Below are positions 9,063 to 17,825 of a stretch of DNA of 64,000 bases, in pieces (positions within the stretch are counted from its first letter, which is position 1; each line of letters opens with the position of its first letter). The translations under genes and the position numbers were made by a program. Location of the stretch: contig NZ_NEVS01000002.1 of NCBI RefSeq assembly GCF_002261215.1, forward strand, positions 149,337 through 213,336, given 5' to 3'. The notes under the pieces were generated by a model that ran no database searches, had not been told where the DNA came from, and saw only the letters and a program-made list of their open reading frames with translations. Origin of the DNA: Bordetella genomosp. 11 (lineage in GTDB: Bacteria > Pseudomonadota > Gammaproteobacteria > Burkholderiales > Burkholderiaceae_B).

Positions 9063-12000
9063 ATGTGCAGCAGGAACCAGGGCGGCGGCGCGAGGGGCCG
9101 CCGCGCCACGGCGATGGGCGGGCGAGCGGACGGGCCGGCGTCCGTGCTTGCGGTCATGGGTGGAGGCCGGCGATGCAAAACAGCATGGCGCCTGCGAATC
9201 GGCGGCGGCGTCATGGCGGCCAGCCTGCTGCTTCCCGCACCGGCATACGGGCAGGATGGGCGGCCGGCCGGATCGTCGCCGGACGGTTTCCGTACGGGTG
9301 AATACCGGGCACTGTGGGCGCTGGAAGCCGTTCATGCCGCCGATGCGTATGCGCTCGGCTACACGGGCAAGGGCGTGCGGGTCGCGGTGATCGACGATGG
9401 CGACTTCCTGGACCACGCCGAGTTCGCGGACCGCGTGGGCCCGTGGACGCAAAGCGGACCGAGCCGCTCGGCACCGGCCTGGCGGGTGGGCGGCCACAGT
9501 ACCGCGGTGTCCGGCGTTCTCGGGGCGGCGAAAGACGGGCGTGGCATGCACGGCATTGCCTACGATGCCAGCCTGGTGCCGATCGCGAACGAAACGATGG
9601 CCCGGGCCCAATCGGCCCTGGCGATACGCGATGCCATCGATCGCGGCGCCAGGATACTCAACGGCAGCTACGGCTACGACGTCTTTCCCGACCTGTACGC
9701 CGATGACGGCCAGGGGAATATGAAACCGCGCTCGCAGCATATGCAGTCGTTCTATCTGCGGGAAGGCGGCGACGGCTTGGCCGCGCACAGCGACGAGGTA
9801 GAGGCCTTGCGCTATGTGGCGGCGCACGATGCGGTCATGGTCTATTCCGCCGGCAACGATTTCGACAGGCATCCGGTCGCGGCGGCGCATCCGGCCAGCA
9901 CGCCGCTGCTGCCTTATATCCGTCCGGCAAATCATTTCACCGGCGTGTACCGCATCGTCGACGAGGAAAACGTGTTCTACGACCCGCGCTATCGCGCGGA
10001 GGATTATGCCGCGCTCGACCCGTCGGATAGCCGCCTGGGCCGCCTGGACTTCGGCGATGTGGAATCCGCGGTAATCGCGGTGGCCGCCGTCGGCCCGTCG
10101 AAGCGGATCGCGTCGTACAGCAACCGCTGCGGCGTGGCGTGGCGCTGGTGCATCGCTGGGCCCGGCGGCGACGAGCCGCAGCCCGGCCTATCGTGGGAGT
10201 CGTCGGGCATGTATATGCCGCAAACGCACGGGGGCTATTCGGCGGAGTACATGGTCGGTACCTCTTTCGCCTCGCCCATGGTGGCGGGCGCGCTTGCCGT
10301 TACGCAGCAGGCATTCCCGTATATGACCATGCGGCAGATTCGCGAGATCGTATTGACCTCTGCCGACCGCGGGGGCCATCTGGCCGACCGCATGGTTTAC
10401 GGCTGGGGGCTGCTGGACCTGGGCCGTGCGGTAAAAGGCCCGGTGCTATTCGGCGGCGATGGGTTCGCGCCCATCTTCGATGTCGATACGCGCGGCCACG
10501 ACTCCTGGTGGTTCAACGACATCGACGGGCAGGGAGGACTGACCAAGCGCGGCGCGGGCCTGCTGGCGATGATGGGGCACAACCGCTATACGGGACCCAC
10601 CAGGGTGAAGGGCGGCACGCTGGCCGTGCACGGTTCGATCGCGCGATCGGCCTTGACGGTGGAGCGCGGCGGTACGCTGGCGGGTTCGGGAACGGTCGGC
10701 GACGCGGAAATCTTCGGTACGGTGGCGCCCGGCCAGCCCGGTGCTGCCTTGCGCGTGGCAGGCGATTATGTGCAGCATGCGCAGGGCGTATACCTTGCCG
10801 TCATCAGCGCGGATGGTACGTCGTCGGACCGTATCCAGGTGCGGGGCAAGGCACGGCTGGACGATGCGGTGCTGCGGATCGCGGGCCTGGGGCCGCATGC
10901 CATCGGGCGGGAATATACGGTGTTGCAGGCCGCCGGCGGCATCCAGGGAAACTATGCGCGGCTGCCCGATCCCTATCTGTTCCTGGACCTGGAACAAGGC
11001 CTGCGCGATGCGGACCCCACCCGCTACCGCGTTGCCGTGCGCCGCAACGCGACGGCCTTTGCCTCGGCGGCGCATACGTCCAACCAGCGGGCAGTCGCGC
11101 GAGCGCTGGATACGGCGGCCGCCGGCGTCGCGCCTTTTGACCTGACGGTGATGGCGACACAGGTGGACGGCCTGGCGCGCCGCTTCGATCGCTGGTCCGG
11201 CGAAGCGCATGCCAGCACCTTGGGCGTTTTGAACACGCAGTCCGCGCAGGCACGCGAAGGCATGCTGGGCCGCGCGCGCGCGATGACGGGCGGTATCGCA
11301 TCCGCGCAACCGCAGTCTGTCGTCCTGGACGAGACCGGCAAGGCAACATGGGCGCAGTATGTGGGCGTACGCGATCGCGCGTCCGGGGATGGCGAAGCGG
11401 CCGGCGTCGATGCCACCCGCTCGGGCCTGTTCTTTGGCGCCGACATGCCGTTGCAGGGCGGCGTGCGCGATGGCGCCCGTCTCGGCCTGATGGCGGGGTA
11501 TACCGGCGGCGGTATCCGGGTCGGCGATCGCCGCGGCACCGCCAAGGTCGACAGCTACACGCTGGGAGGCTACGGCAGCGCGCCGTTGGGCACGCCCGGC
11601 AAAGGCAGCGGCCAGGCGGGCGCCACGCTGCGCTACGGCGCCTCGTACAGCTGGCACGCCGTATCGAGCAGGCGCGATACGGCCGGTCTGCAGACGGCCG
11701 CGGGCCGCTACAAGGCGGGTAGCGCGCAGGTATTCGGCGAAGCGGGCTTGCCTTATGCCATGGGTGCCGTCACGCTCGAACCCCATGCCGGTCTGGCCTA
11801 TGTCGATACGCGCCGCCGCGCCTTCGACGAATCGGGGGACGCTGGCCTGCGCGCCGCCGCCGCCGGGCAGCGGCTGGTGTATTCGACCCTGGGCCTGCGT
11901 GTTGCCGGCGGCCGGACCTTGCGGGACGGCACGCGGCTGTCGCTGCGCGGTGGCGCGGGATGGCGGCACGCCTATGGCGAAACGACCCCCATGGCGCGCA

Positions 12001-12188
12001 TGCGTTTCGAGCAGGGCGCCGCTTTCGATGTGCGCGGCGCCCCGCTCGCTCGCGATGTCATGCTGCTGGAGGCGGGCGCCACGCTGCATGCGGATCGCGG
12101 AATGCGGTTAAGCCTGGACTACACGAGCCAGGTGGGGCGGGGCGTGCAATCCCACGCCGTAAGTGCGAACGCGGCCTGGATGTTCTGA
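9063..12188 (+). CDS. Subtilisin-family serine protease autotransporter
   Basis: Type Va secreted protease of about 1,040 aa. Numbered from a TTG at 9003, the catalytic triad is Asp131 (VAVIDDGD), His165 (VGGHSTAVSG) and Ser421 (GTSFASP), with oxyanion Asn285 (SAGN). An autotransporter-associated beta-strand repeat passenger segment follows (about residues 500-630). The last roughly 270 residues form the beta barrel, ending in the usual terminal Phe (AWMF). A signal sequence core lies just before AYGQD (about residue 83). The start is uncertain: ATG 9063 has AGGCGAG upstream and would give a long signal; ATG 9156 gives a conventional one. It resembles Bordetella SphB1, which matures filamentous haemagglutinin, but the substrate here is unknown. 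Confidence 0.88.
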   Translation: MCSRNQGGGARGRRATAMGGRADGPASVLAVMGGGRRCKTAWRLRIGGGVMAASLLLPAPAYGQDGRPAGSSPDGFRTGEYRALWALEAVHAADAYALGYTGKGVRVAVIDDGDFLDHAEFADRVGPWTQSGPSRSAPAWRVGGHSTAVSGVLGAAKDGRGMHGIAYDASLVPIANETMARAQSALAIRDAIDRGARILNGSYGYDVFPDLYADDGQGNMKPRSQHMQSFYLREGGDGLAAHSDEVEALRYVAAHDAVMVYSAGNDFDRHPVAAAHPASTPLLPYIRPANHFTGVYRIVDEENVFYDPRYRAEDYAALDPSDSRLGRLDFGDVESAVIAVAAVGPSKRIASYSNRCGVAWRWCIAGPGGDEPQPGLSWESSGMYMPQTHGGYSAEYMVGTSFASPMVAGALAVTQQAFPYMTMRQIREIVLTSADRGGHLADRMVYGWGLLDLGRAVKGPVLFGGDGFAPIFDVDTRGHDSWWFNDIDGQGGLTKRGAGLLAMMGHNRYTGPTRVKGGTLAVHGSIARSALTVERGGTLAGSGTVGDAEIFGTVAPGQPGAALRVAGDYVQHAQGVYLAVISADGTSSDRIQVRGKARLDDAVLRIAGLGPHAIGREYTVLQAAGGIQGNYARLPDPYLFLDLEQGLRDADPTRYRVAVRRNATAFASAAHTSNQRAVARALDTAAAGVAPFDLTVMATQVDGLARRFDRWSGEAHASTLGVLNTQSAQAREGMLGRARAMTGGIASAQPQSVVLDETGKATWAQYVGVRDRASGDGEAAGVDATRSGLFFGADMPLQGGVRDGARLGLMAGYTGGGIRVGDRRGTAKVDSYTLGGYGSAPLGTPGKGSGQAGATLRYGASYSWHAVSSRRDTAGLQTAAGRYKAGSAQVFGEAGLPYAMGAVTLEPHAGLAYVDTRRRAFDESGDAGLRAAAAGQRLVYSTLGLRVAGGRTLRDGTRLSLRGGAGWRHAYGETTPMARMRFEQGAAFDVRGAPLARDVMLLEAGATLHADRGMRLSLDYTSQVGRGVQSHAVSANAAWMF

Positions 12189-12257
12189 TGGGCCGCGTGC
12201 GCGGCGGTATGCGCCTGCTCATGTCGCCCTGCGTCGCGGCATCGCCCGGGTCGCCGC

Positions 12258-13652
12258 TCAGGCCTCCGGCCCCCTGGGCCTTCCGGCGGCGTGCGCCATC
12301 AGGCTGCCGGCGTCGGCTGTCCGTTCGAGTGCCCAGACGCCATCGATGATGGCTTGCGGGTCGCAGCCGGTATTGCCGTAGGCGCAGAGCTCGCGCAGCT
12401 TGCGTTCGAGGTCCGTGTCGGCAAGCGGGTTGGAGGCCGACCCTCGCGCCGCGGCGACCCGATGCGCGAAGATGCGGCCGTCGTCCAGCGCGATGCGGAC
12501 TTCCACCGCATCGATGGCGTAGTGGGGGTCGTCGTGGAAGTGCAGCCGCGTGTCCAGGACATGTGCGCGCGGGTCGGCGACGGCGGCGTCGGAGAACTCG
12601 GCCAGGCCGGCGCGCCCATGCAGCAGGCAGGCGGCGACGGCATGCTGGGCACTGACCTGCGATTCCCGCCCCGTGCGTGCGCCGGGGCGATCGGTGCGTT
12701 GGCGCAGCAGCGGGTGGCCGTGCAGGTCCACGCGCGCCACGCGCGCCAGGTCGACGGCGCCCAGCGCCGGGTCGCCGCGCAGGGCGAGCACAGCCTCGAT
12801 CACCGGGTTCAGCACGACGCCGCAAGGGTAGGGCTTGTAGGTGTTGCCGCCCAGCTCCCAGCGCTGGCCCAGTTCGCCGTTCAGTTGCGCCGGGTCCGGG
12901 GAATCCGACAGCACCTGCAGGACTCCGCGCGGCCCTTCCAGCGGCTGGTCGGGCCCCGTGTAGCCTTCGCGCGCGAGCAGCGCGGAAAGCAGGCCGTTGC
13001 GGGCCGCATTGCCCACCGCGATGCTCTTGGCCATCGTGCCCAGGGTCTCTACCAGGCCGCCGGTCTGGTTGCCGGCGCTGGCCAGGGCCCAGCCGGTACG
13101 GCAAGGATCCAGCCCCAGCAGCCGGGCGGCGGCGATGGCCGCCCCGAATACCCCGCAGGTCGACGTGATATGCCAGCCTCGCGTGTAGTGGCCCAGCGTC
13201 AGCGCCTTGCCCATGCGGCATTCGATTTCCGCGCCCAGTATGAAAGCGTGCAGCAATTGCGCGCCGGTGATGGAGCGGCATTGCGCCAGCGCGAAGACCA
13301 CCGGCGCGACCGGCGCGGTCGGATGGATGATGGTGGCGGGGTGCGTGTCGTCGAAATCGAAGACGTTGGCCGCCATCGCGTTCAAGCTGGCTGCGTGCAG
13401 GATATCGGTGCGCTTGCCGCGTCCGATGATATCGGCCTGCCCGCCGGCGCTGAACGGCGCGAAGACGCGGGCGGCGATGTCCAGGGTGGGGTCGGTGGCG
13501 CCGGCCAGTGCCACCGCGAAGTAATTCAACAGCGAACGCCTCGCTTCATGGCGCACCGTCTCCGGGATGTCTTCCCAGCGCCACTCCGCCCCGAATCTGG
13601 CGACGTCCCGTGTCAGGGGGCCGAAGTGGTCCAGGCGGGATGCGTGCGACAT
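12258..13652 (-). CDS. MmgE/PrpD family protein
   Basis: A 464-aa cytosolic protein of the MmgE/PrpD family, whose known members dehydrate 2-methylcitrate or hydrate cis-aconitate, itaconate-like or related tricarboxylic substrates. Family features include NYFAVALAG near the N terminus, NVFDFDDTHPATIIHPTAP (about residues 96-114), LGAEIECRMG and KPYPCGVVLNPVIEA. The start at 13652 follows GGAGCAGAT. It is transcribed divergently from the SDR gene across an A/T-rich inverted-repeat region and converges on the autotransporter. The cofactor-free fold and substrate cannot be inferred from sequence alone. Confidence 0.88.
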   Translation of the reverse strand: MSHASRLDHFGPLTRDVARFGAEWRWEDIPETVRHEARRSLLNYFAVALAGATDPTLDIAARVFAPFSAGGQADIIGRGKRTDILHAASLNAMAANVFDFDDTHPATIIHPTAPVAPVVFALAQCRSITGAQLLHAFILGAEIECRMGKALTLGHYTRGWHITSTCGVFGAAIAAARLLGLDPCRTGWALASAGNQTGGLVETLGTMAKSIAVGNAARNGLLSALLAREGYTGPDQPLEGPRGVLQVLSDSPDPAQLNGELGQRWELGGNTYKPYPCGVVLNPVIEAVLALRGDPALGAVDLARVARVDLHGHPLLRQRTDRPGARTGRESQVSAQHAVAACLLHGRAGLAEFSDAAVADPRAHVLDTRLHFHDDPHYAIDAVEVRIALDDGRIFAHRVAAARGSASNPLADTDLERKLRELCAYGNTGCDPQAIIDGVWALERTADAGSLMAHAAGRPRGPEA

Positions 13653-13745
13653 ATCTGCTCCATGGAGAGGTGCGCGGTACGCGCGGGGTATCGCCTGCGG
13701 ATCGCCGGCCGCGCGGCGCGTAACGGTGCGCTATCTTGGATGATT

Positions 13746-13798
13746 GTATGATTGACTGAATATATCACTTCAATGACATTCCAGTAATACAATCATAC
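13746..13798. promoter_or_regulatory. Inverted-repeat operator candidate between MmgE/PrpD and SDR genes
   Basis: GTATGATTG (13746-13754) and CAATCATAC (13790-13798) are perfect inverted copies separated by 35 bp of A/T-rich sequence within an otherwise GC-rich region. They sit in the divergent promoter region of the two catabolic transcripts, so one regulator could control both. Confidence 0.5.
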
Positions 13799-13866
13799 TT
13801 TCATGCTGGACCAGAACATCGACTCGCCCGGGTTTCCGCCACGGGCCGCTGGAGACGAAAACGATC

Positions 13867-14676
13867 ATGGAGAACGATGAGGCGCTTGCGCCATCGCTGC
13901 GCGGCAAACGTGCGCTGGTGACCGGGTCGGTGGCGGGACTGGGCCATGCCATTGCCGCCAGCCTGGCCGCGGCCGGCGCGGACGTGATGTTGCATGGCCT
14001 CGAACCGCCGCAGGTGGCGCGGGCGGCGGCGGATCGATTGGCGCGCGAAACCGGCGCGCGGGTACTGCTGTCGCGCGCGGACCTGACCGACGTCGGCCAG
14101 ATCGAGGCGATGATGGCCCAGGCCGAGGAAGAGCTGGGCGGTATCGATATCCTGGTGAACAACGCCGTGGTCCGGCATTTCGCGCCGGTGGACCAGCTGC
14201 GCACGGAGCAGTGGAACGAGGCCCTGGCTGTCAACCTGTCGGCGGCTTTCCATGCCGTGCGGCTATCCCTGCCCGGGATGCGCGAACGGGGCTGGGGCCG
14301 CATCGTCAATATGTCCTCCGTCTACGGCGCCGGCGCCACTCCGGACAGGATCGCCTACATCACGACCAAGACGGCGCTGATCGGCATGACGCGCGCCATC
14401 GCCATCGAAACCGCGCGTACCGGCGTGACCTGCAACGCGTTGATGCCCGGCACGGTACCGACGCCGCCCATCGTGGAACGGATCGCCGGTATCGCCGCCA
14501 GTCGGGGCATCTCCGAGGCGGAGGCGGCGTCGGATTACCTGCGGGCACGCCAGCCCACCGGCCGTTTCGTGGCGATGGAAAGCGTCGCCGCGATGGCGAT
14601 GCTGCTGTGTTCGACGGCCGGGGCCGACATCACGGGCGCCATGTTGCCCGTCGATGGCGGCTGGACGGCCGCGTGA
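13867..14676 (+). CDS. Short-chain dehydrogenase/reductase
   Basis: Classical SDR of 269 aa that should oxidise or reduce a hydroxy/keto group with NAD(P). The cofactor motif TGSVAGLG lies at about residues 19-26, NNAV at about 98, the catalytic Ser in NMSSVYGAG and Tyr-x3-Lys in YITTKTA. It resembles 3-hydroxybutyrate dehydrogenase and 3-oxoacyl reductase types, but substrate cannot be assigned. It begins a rightward set with a 3-hydroxyisobutyrate-dehydrogenase-like gene, an isocitrate-lyase-family gene and a Bug binding protein. GGAGAC lies 14 nt before the start. Confidence 0.9.
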   Translation: MENDEALAPSLRGKRALVTGSVAGLGHAIAASLAAAGADVMLHGLEPPQVARAAADRLARETGARVLLSRADLTDVGQIEAMMAQAEEELGGIDILVNNAVVRHFAPVDQLRTEQWNEALAVNLSAAFHAVRLSLPGMRERGWGRIVNMSSVYGAGATPDRIAYITTKTALIGMTRAIAIETARTGVTCNALMPGTVPTPPIVERIAGIAASRGISEAEAASDYLRARQPTGRFVAMESVAAMAMLLCSTAGADITGAMLPVDGGWTAA

Positions 14677-14753
14677 GCGGCCCGTCCGCATGAATGGCGC
14701 CGCGGTCCCGCGGGCGCAAGCACCTGTACCTATCGCAATGAATGGAGACGACG

Positions 14754-15674
14754 ATGAACGATAAGGCAAAACCCCATCTGGGCTTCGTGGGCATCGGCCG
14801 CATGGGAACGCCCATGGCGCGGCGCCTGCTGGAAGCCGGTTTCCCGCTAACGATCCACGACAGGCAGGCCGAGGCGGTACAGGACCTGGTGGCGCTGGGT
14901 GCCCGCGCCGCGGACACACCGCGGGCGGTGGCCGACGCGGCGTCCATCGTGCTGGTCTCGTTGCCGAAACCGGATATCGTCACCGAGGTCGCGCTGGGGG
15001 CCGAGGGGCTGATGCATGGCAAGGCGGTACGCATCGTCGTCGACCTTTCGACGTCGGGCGCCCAGGCGGCGCAACGCCTGGCGCGAGGCCTGGGCGAACA
15101 CGGGATCGCGTCGGTGGATTGCCCGGTCAGCGGGGGAATAGGGGGCGCGGCCAAGGGCACCCTGGCCTTGATGCTATCCGGGCCGAAGGAGGCCTGCGAT
15201 ACGCTGGGTCCGGTGCTGGAGGTATTGGGAAAGTCCTTCTACATCGGCGAACAGCCCGGGCTGGCGCAGACCATGAAGGTGATCAACAACCTGGTCTCGG
15301 TGACCGCGCTGGCGGTCACGTCCGAAGCGCTGGTGATGGGCGTCAAGGCGGGACTGGACCCGGACATCATGGTGCAGGTCATCAATTCCGGATCGGGTCG
15401 CAGCAACTCGTCGGAAGACAAGATTCCGAAGTACGTCCTGAGCCGCAGCTTCGGCTTCGGCTTCGCCATGGGGCTGTCCGCCAAGGATGTCGGCCTGTGC
15501 CTGGCGGAAAGCGAGGCGATCGGCGTACCGCTGCGCGTCGGCCGCGCCGTGCGCGAGCTGCTCGATGACGCGGTGGCGCGCCTGGGCGACCAGGCCGACA
15601 TGACCGAGATCGTGCGCCTGGCCGAGCAGGCCGCGGGCGTGGAGGTCCGCGGCAAGGCGGCGGGCAAGGGCTGA
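14754..15674 (+). CDS. 3-hydroxyisobutyrate dehydrogenase-like NAD(P)-dependent oxidoreductase
   Basis: Beta-hydroxyacid dehydrogenase of 306 aa. It has the nucleotide-binding GFVGIGRMGTPMARRL near the N terminus, the substrate motif DCPVSGG (about residues 122-128) and the catalytic lysine in TMKVINN (about residue 174). Family members oxidise 3-hydroxyisobutyrate, tartronate semialdehyde, or 2-hydroxymethylglutarate. ATG 14754 is preferred over 14742 because GGAGAC precedes it at good spacing. It lies between the SDR and the isocitrate-lyase-family gene, suggesting action on a branched dicarboxylate or short hydroxy acid. Confidence 0.92.
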   Translation: MNDKAKPHLGFVGIGRMGTPMARRLLEAGFPLTIHDRQAEAVQDLVALGARAADTPRAVADAASIVLVSLPKPDIVTEVALGAEGLMHGKAVRIVVDLSTSGAQAAQRLARGLGEHGIASVDCPVSGGIGGAAKGTLALMLSGPKEACDTLGPVLEVLGKSFYIGEQPGLAQTMKVINNLVSVTALAVTSEALVMGVKAGLDPDIMVQVINSGSGRSNSSEDKIPKYVLSRSFGFGFAMGLSAKDVGLCLAESEAIGVPLRVGRAVRELLDDAVARLGDQADMTEIVRLAEQAAGVEVRGKAAGKG

Positions 15675-15727
15675 GGCACGGCATGCGTGCCGGCCGGCAA
15701 TAAAAAAACCACCACGAGGAGACTGCT

Positions 15728-16624
15728 TTGACCCGTTCTGAACGATTTCGCGAACTGCTCAGGAAACCGCCGTTCGTCTGCATGGGGGCCCACGACGCCG
15801 TGACCGCCATGCTGGCCGAACAGGCCGGCGCGCCGGCCATTTATGTCAGCGGCTTCGTCGCGTCGGCCATCGTGGCCGGCAAGCCGGACGTGGGGCTGTT
15901 GTCGCAGACGGAGATGTTCGACCATATCCGCCGCATCTGCCGCGTGACCAGCATCCCCGTGTTCGCCGACGCCGATACCGGCTACGGCGGTGTGCTCGAT
16001 GCCCAGCGCACCATCCAGCTGTGGGAAGAGGCCGGAGCCTCCGTCCTGCACCTGGAAGACCAGGCGGTGCCCAAGCGGTGCGGGCACTTCGCCGGCAAGC
16101 AACTGGTTTCCAAAGAGGAGATGACGCAGAAGCTGCGCGCCATGCTGGACGCGCGCACCGACCCGAACTTCTTCGTCGTGGCGCGCACCGACGCGATCGC
16201 CGTCACGGGGCTTGCCGATGCGCTGGATCGCCTGGAGGCGTATTCGGAGACCGGCGTCGACGGCCTGTACGCCGACGCACCGGAAAGCGTCGAACAGATG
16301 CGAGAGATCGTGCGCCGGTTGAAGCCGCTGGGCAAACCCATCCTGTTCAACATGGTGCGATCCGGCAAAAGTCCCTATCTGTCGCTGAAGGAGATCCACG
16401 ATATCGGCTTCGACTATGCGCTGTGCCCGGTCGAACCCATGCTCGCCATGCACAAGGCCGTCAAGGAAATGATGGAGACCTTCATGCGCGAAGGATGCTC
16501 CACCAACGCCATCGCGGACCGCCTGACGTCCTTCGAGGACTTCAACGGCTTCGTCGGCCTGGATCGTATCGCGCGGGAAGAATCCCGCTATGCCGTCCAG
16601 GGTTTCATTGGAGACAAACCATGA
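15728..16624 (+). CDS. Isocitrate lyase/PEP mutase superfamily enzyme
   Basis: A 298-aa TIM-barrel enzyme with the metal-binding DADTGYGG and LEDQ, and the active-site loop PKRCGHFAGKQL, which keeps the catalytic cysteine of lyase members (KKCGH type). This pattern fits 2,3-dimethylmalate lyase, 2-methylisocitrate lyase or carboxyvinyl-carboxyphosphonate mutase-like enzymes; a carbon-carbon lyase is the best guess. Translation starts at TTG 15728 with GAGGAGA upstream. Its stop overlaps the start of the Bug protein gene (ATGA), showing translational coupling between an enzyme and a binding protein. Confidence 0.9.
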   Translation: MTRSERFRELLRKPPFVCMGAHDAVTAMLAEQAGAPAIYVSGFVASAIVAGKPDVGLLSQTEMFDHIRRICRVTSIPVFADADTGYGGVLDAQRTIQLWEEAGASVLHLEDQAVPKRCGHFAGKQLVSKEEMTQKLRAMLDARTDPNFFVVARTDAIAVTGLADALDRLEAYSETGVDGLYADAPESVEQMREIVRRLKPLGKPILFNMVRSGKSPYLSLKEIHDIGFDYALCPVEPMLAMHKAVKEMMETFMREGCSTNAIADRLTSFEDFNGFVGLDRIAREESRYAVQGFIGDKP

Positions 16625-17586
16625 AGCAACGTATCATCGCAGCGTTCATCGCCTCCACGCTGGGGTTCATCGGTACGGCGGTACAGGCCCAGGCCGACAG
16701 TTTCCCGGACAAGCCCGTGACCCTGGTCGTGCCATATTCGCCGGGCGGGGGCAGCGACAATATCGCGCGCGCCGCCGCGAACTTCCTGTCGCAGTACTGG
16801 AAGCAACCCGTCATCGTCGAGAACAAGCCCGGCGCGGACGGCATGATCGCCACCCGGCAGGTCATGCGGGCAGCGCCGGATGGCTACACGCTGCTCATCT
16901 CGATCCCGGCCATCGCGGCGCTGAAGTACATCAACAAGGCGATGGACGCCGATCCGCTGGTGGAATTGCGTCCCGTCAGCATGCTGGCATCGGGTCCCAC
17001 CGGCATCGTCGTGAAGGGCGGAACCGACATCCGGACGATCGACGATCTGAAGAAAGCGTGCGCCAAGAGTGCCGCGCGCTGCAGCTGGGCCAGCGGCGAG
17101 CCGTTTACCTTGCTGGCGGGGACGGGGCTGGTGGAGAAAATGGGCCTTAAGGACATGACCAACGTGCGCTATGCCGGCACGTCGGCGGCCGTCAATGACA
17201 TCATCGGCGGCCGGGTCACGATGGTCGTCACAGGGCTCTCGTCCGTGGTGCCGCATCACAAGGCCGGCACCATGAAAATCCTGGCACTCAGCAGCGACAA
17301 GCGGCTGCCGGAAGTCCCGGATGTCCCCACCTATGCCGAGAGCGGCCTGGGCGACGTGGATTTCACCAATAACTGGTATGGCATCTTCGTTCCGGCAAAG
17401 ACGCCCGATGCCGTCGTCGGCAGGATTGCGGACGGCATGCGCCTGGCCGCCAGGGATCCGCAAGTCCTGAAAGTGCTGCAGCCGCTGTTGATCCAGCCGG
17501 TGGGAAGCTCGCCGGAGGAATTCGCCGCGACCGTCAAGCGCGCGCAGGCCACCGTCGACAAGCTGTCCAGCCACCTGACCCAGTAG
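16621..17586 (+). CDS. Bug/TctC-family periplasmic substrate-binding protein
   Basis: Periplasmic solute receptor of 321 aa with a clear signal peptide ending near VQAQA (about residue 24). Family signatures are FPDKPVTLVVPYSPGGGSD, VENKPGADGMIATRQV and APDGYTLL. Such proteins bind carboxylates or amides; in Bordetella many copies exist without permeases. No TctA/TctB genes are nearby. Coupling to the lyase gene suggests that the ligand is the substrate of this small pathway. Confidence 0.93.
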   Translation: MKQRIIAAFIASTLGFIGTAVQAQADSFPDKPVTLVVPYSPGGGSDNIARAAANFLSQYWKQPVIVENKPGADGMIATRQVMRAAPDGYTLLISIPAIAALKYINKAMDADPLVELRPVSMLASGPTGIVVKGGTDIRTIDDLKKACAKSAARCSWASGEPFTLLAGTGLVEKMGLKDMTNVRYAGTSAAVNDIIGGRVTMVVTGLSSVVPHHKAGTMKILALSSDKRLPEVPDVPTYAESGLGDVDFTNNWYGIFVPAKTPDAVVGRIADGMRLAARDPQVLKVLQPLLIQPVGSSPEEFAATVKRAQATVDKLSSHLTQ

Positions 17587-17651
17587 CGTTCTCGCTGCCG
17601 CGAGGGAAGGCGCCCGGGGCGGCGGCCGATCTTCAATAAATCTCCTTTTTT

Positions 17652-17683
17652 CGCGGTGCGCGCGTCGGGACACGCGCACCGCG
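17652..17683. repeat. Perfect 11-bp inverted repeat
   Basis: CGCGGTGCGCG (17652-17662) and CGCGCACCGCG (17673-17683) flank a 10-nt loop. The hairpin is preceded rather than followed by T residues, so it is not a standard rho-independent terminator in either direction. It sits between the Bug gene and pstS. Confidence 0.6.
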
Positions 17684-17718
17684 GATGCCCGTCCGCCCGC
17701 CGGCGGACGATTCAGTTT

Positions 17719-17738
17719 CGTGAAAACAAAAGTTCACG
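17719..17738. promoter_or_regulatory. Inverted repeat upstream of pstS
   Basis: CGTGAA-N8-TTCACG lies 88 bp before the pstS start in a locally A-rich stretch. No good Pho box is seen here (the best hit, TCGTCAT at 17742, lacks a partner). It may be an operator. Confidence 0.3.
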
Positions 17739-17825
17739 GACTCGTCATCGGCTCGTGTTGAAGTTGCGCTCGATTCATGGCCAGCGCTGTTGCGCCGGCA
17801 TCCATCAAAACGAAGAGAGCTCGAC

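Noticed and set aside
17742..17748. Pho box before pstS
   Set aside because: Only one half-site matches; the partner positions at 11-bp spacing on either side score 3 of 7.
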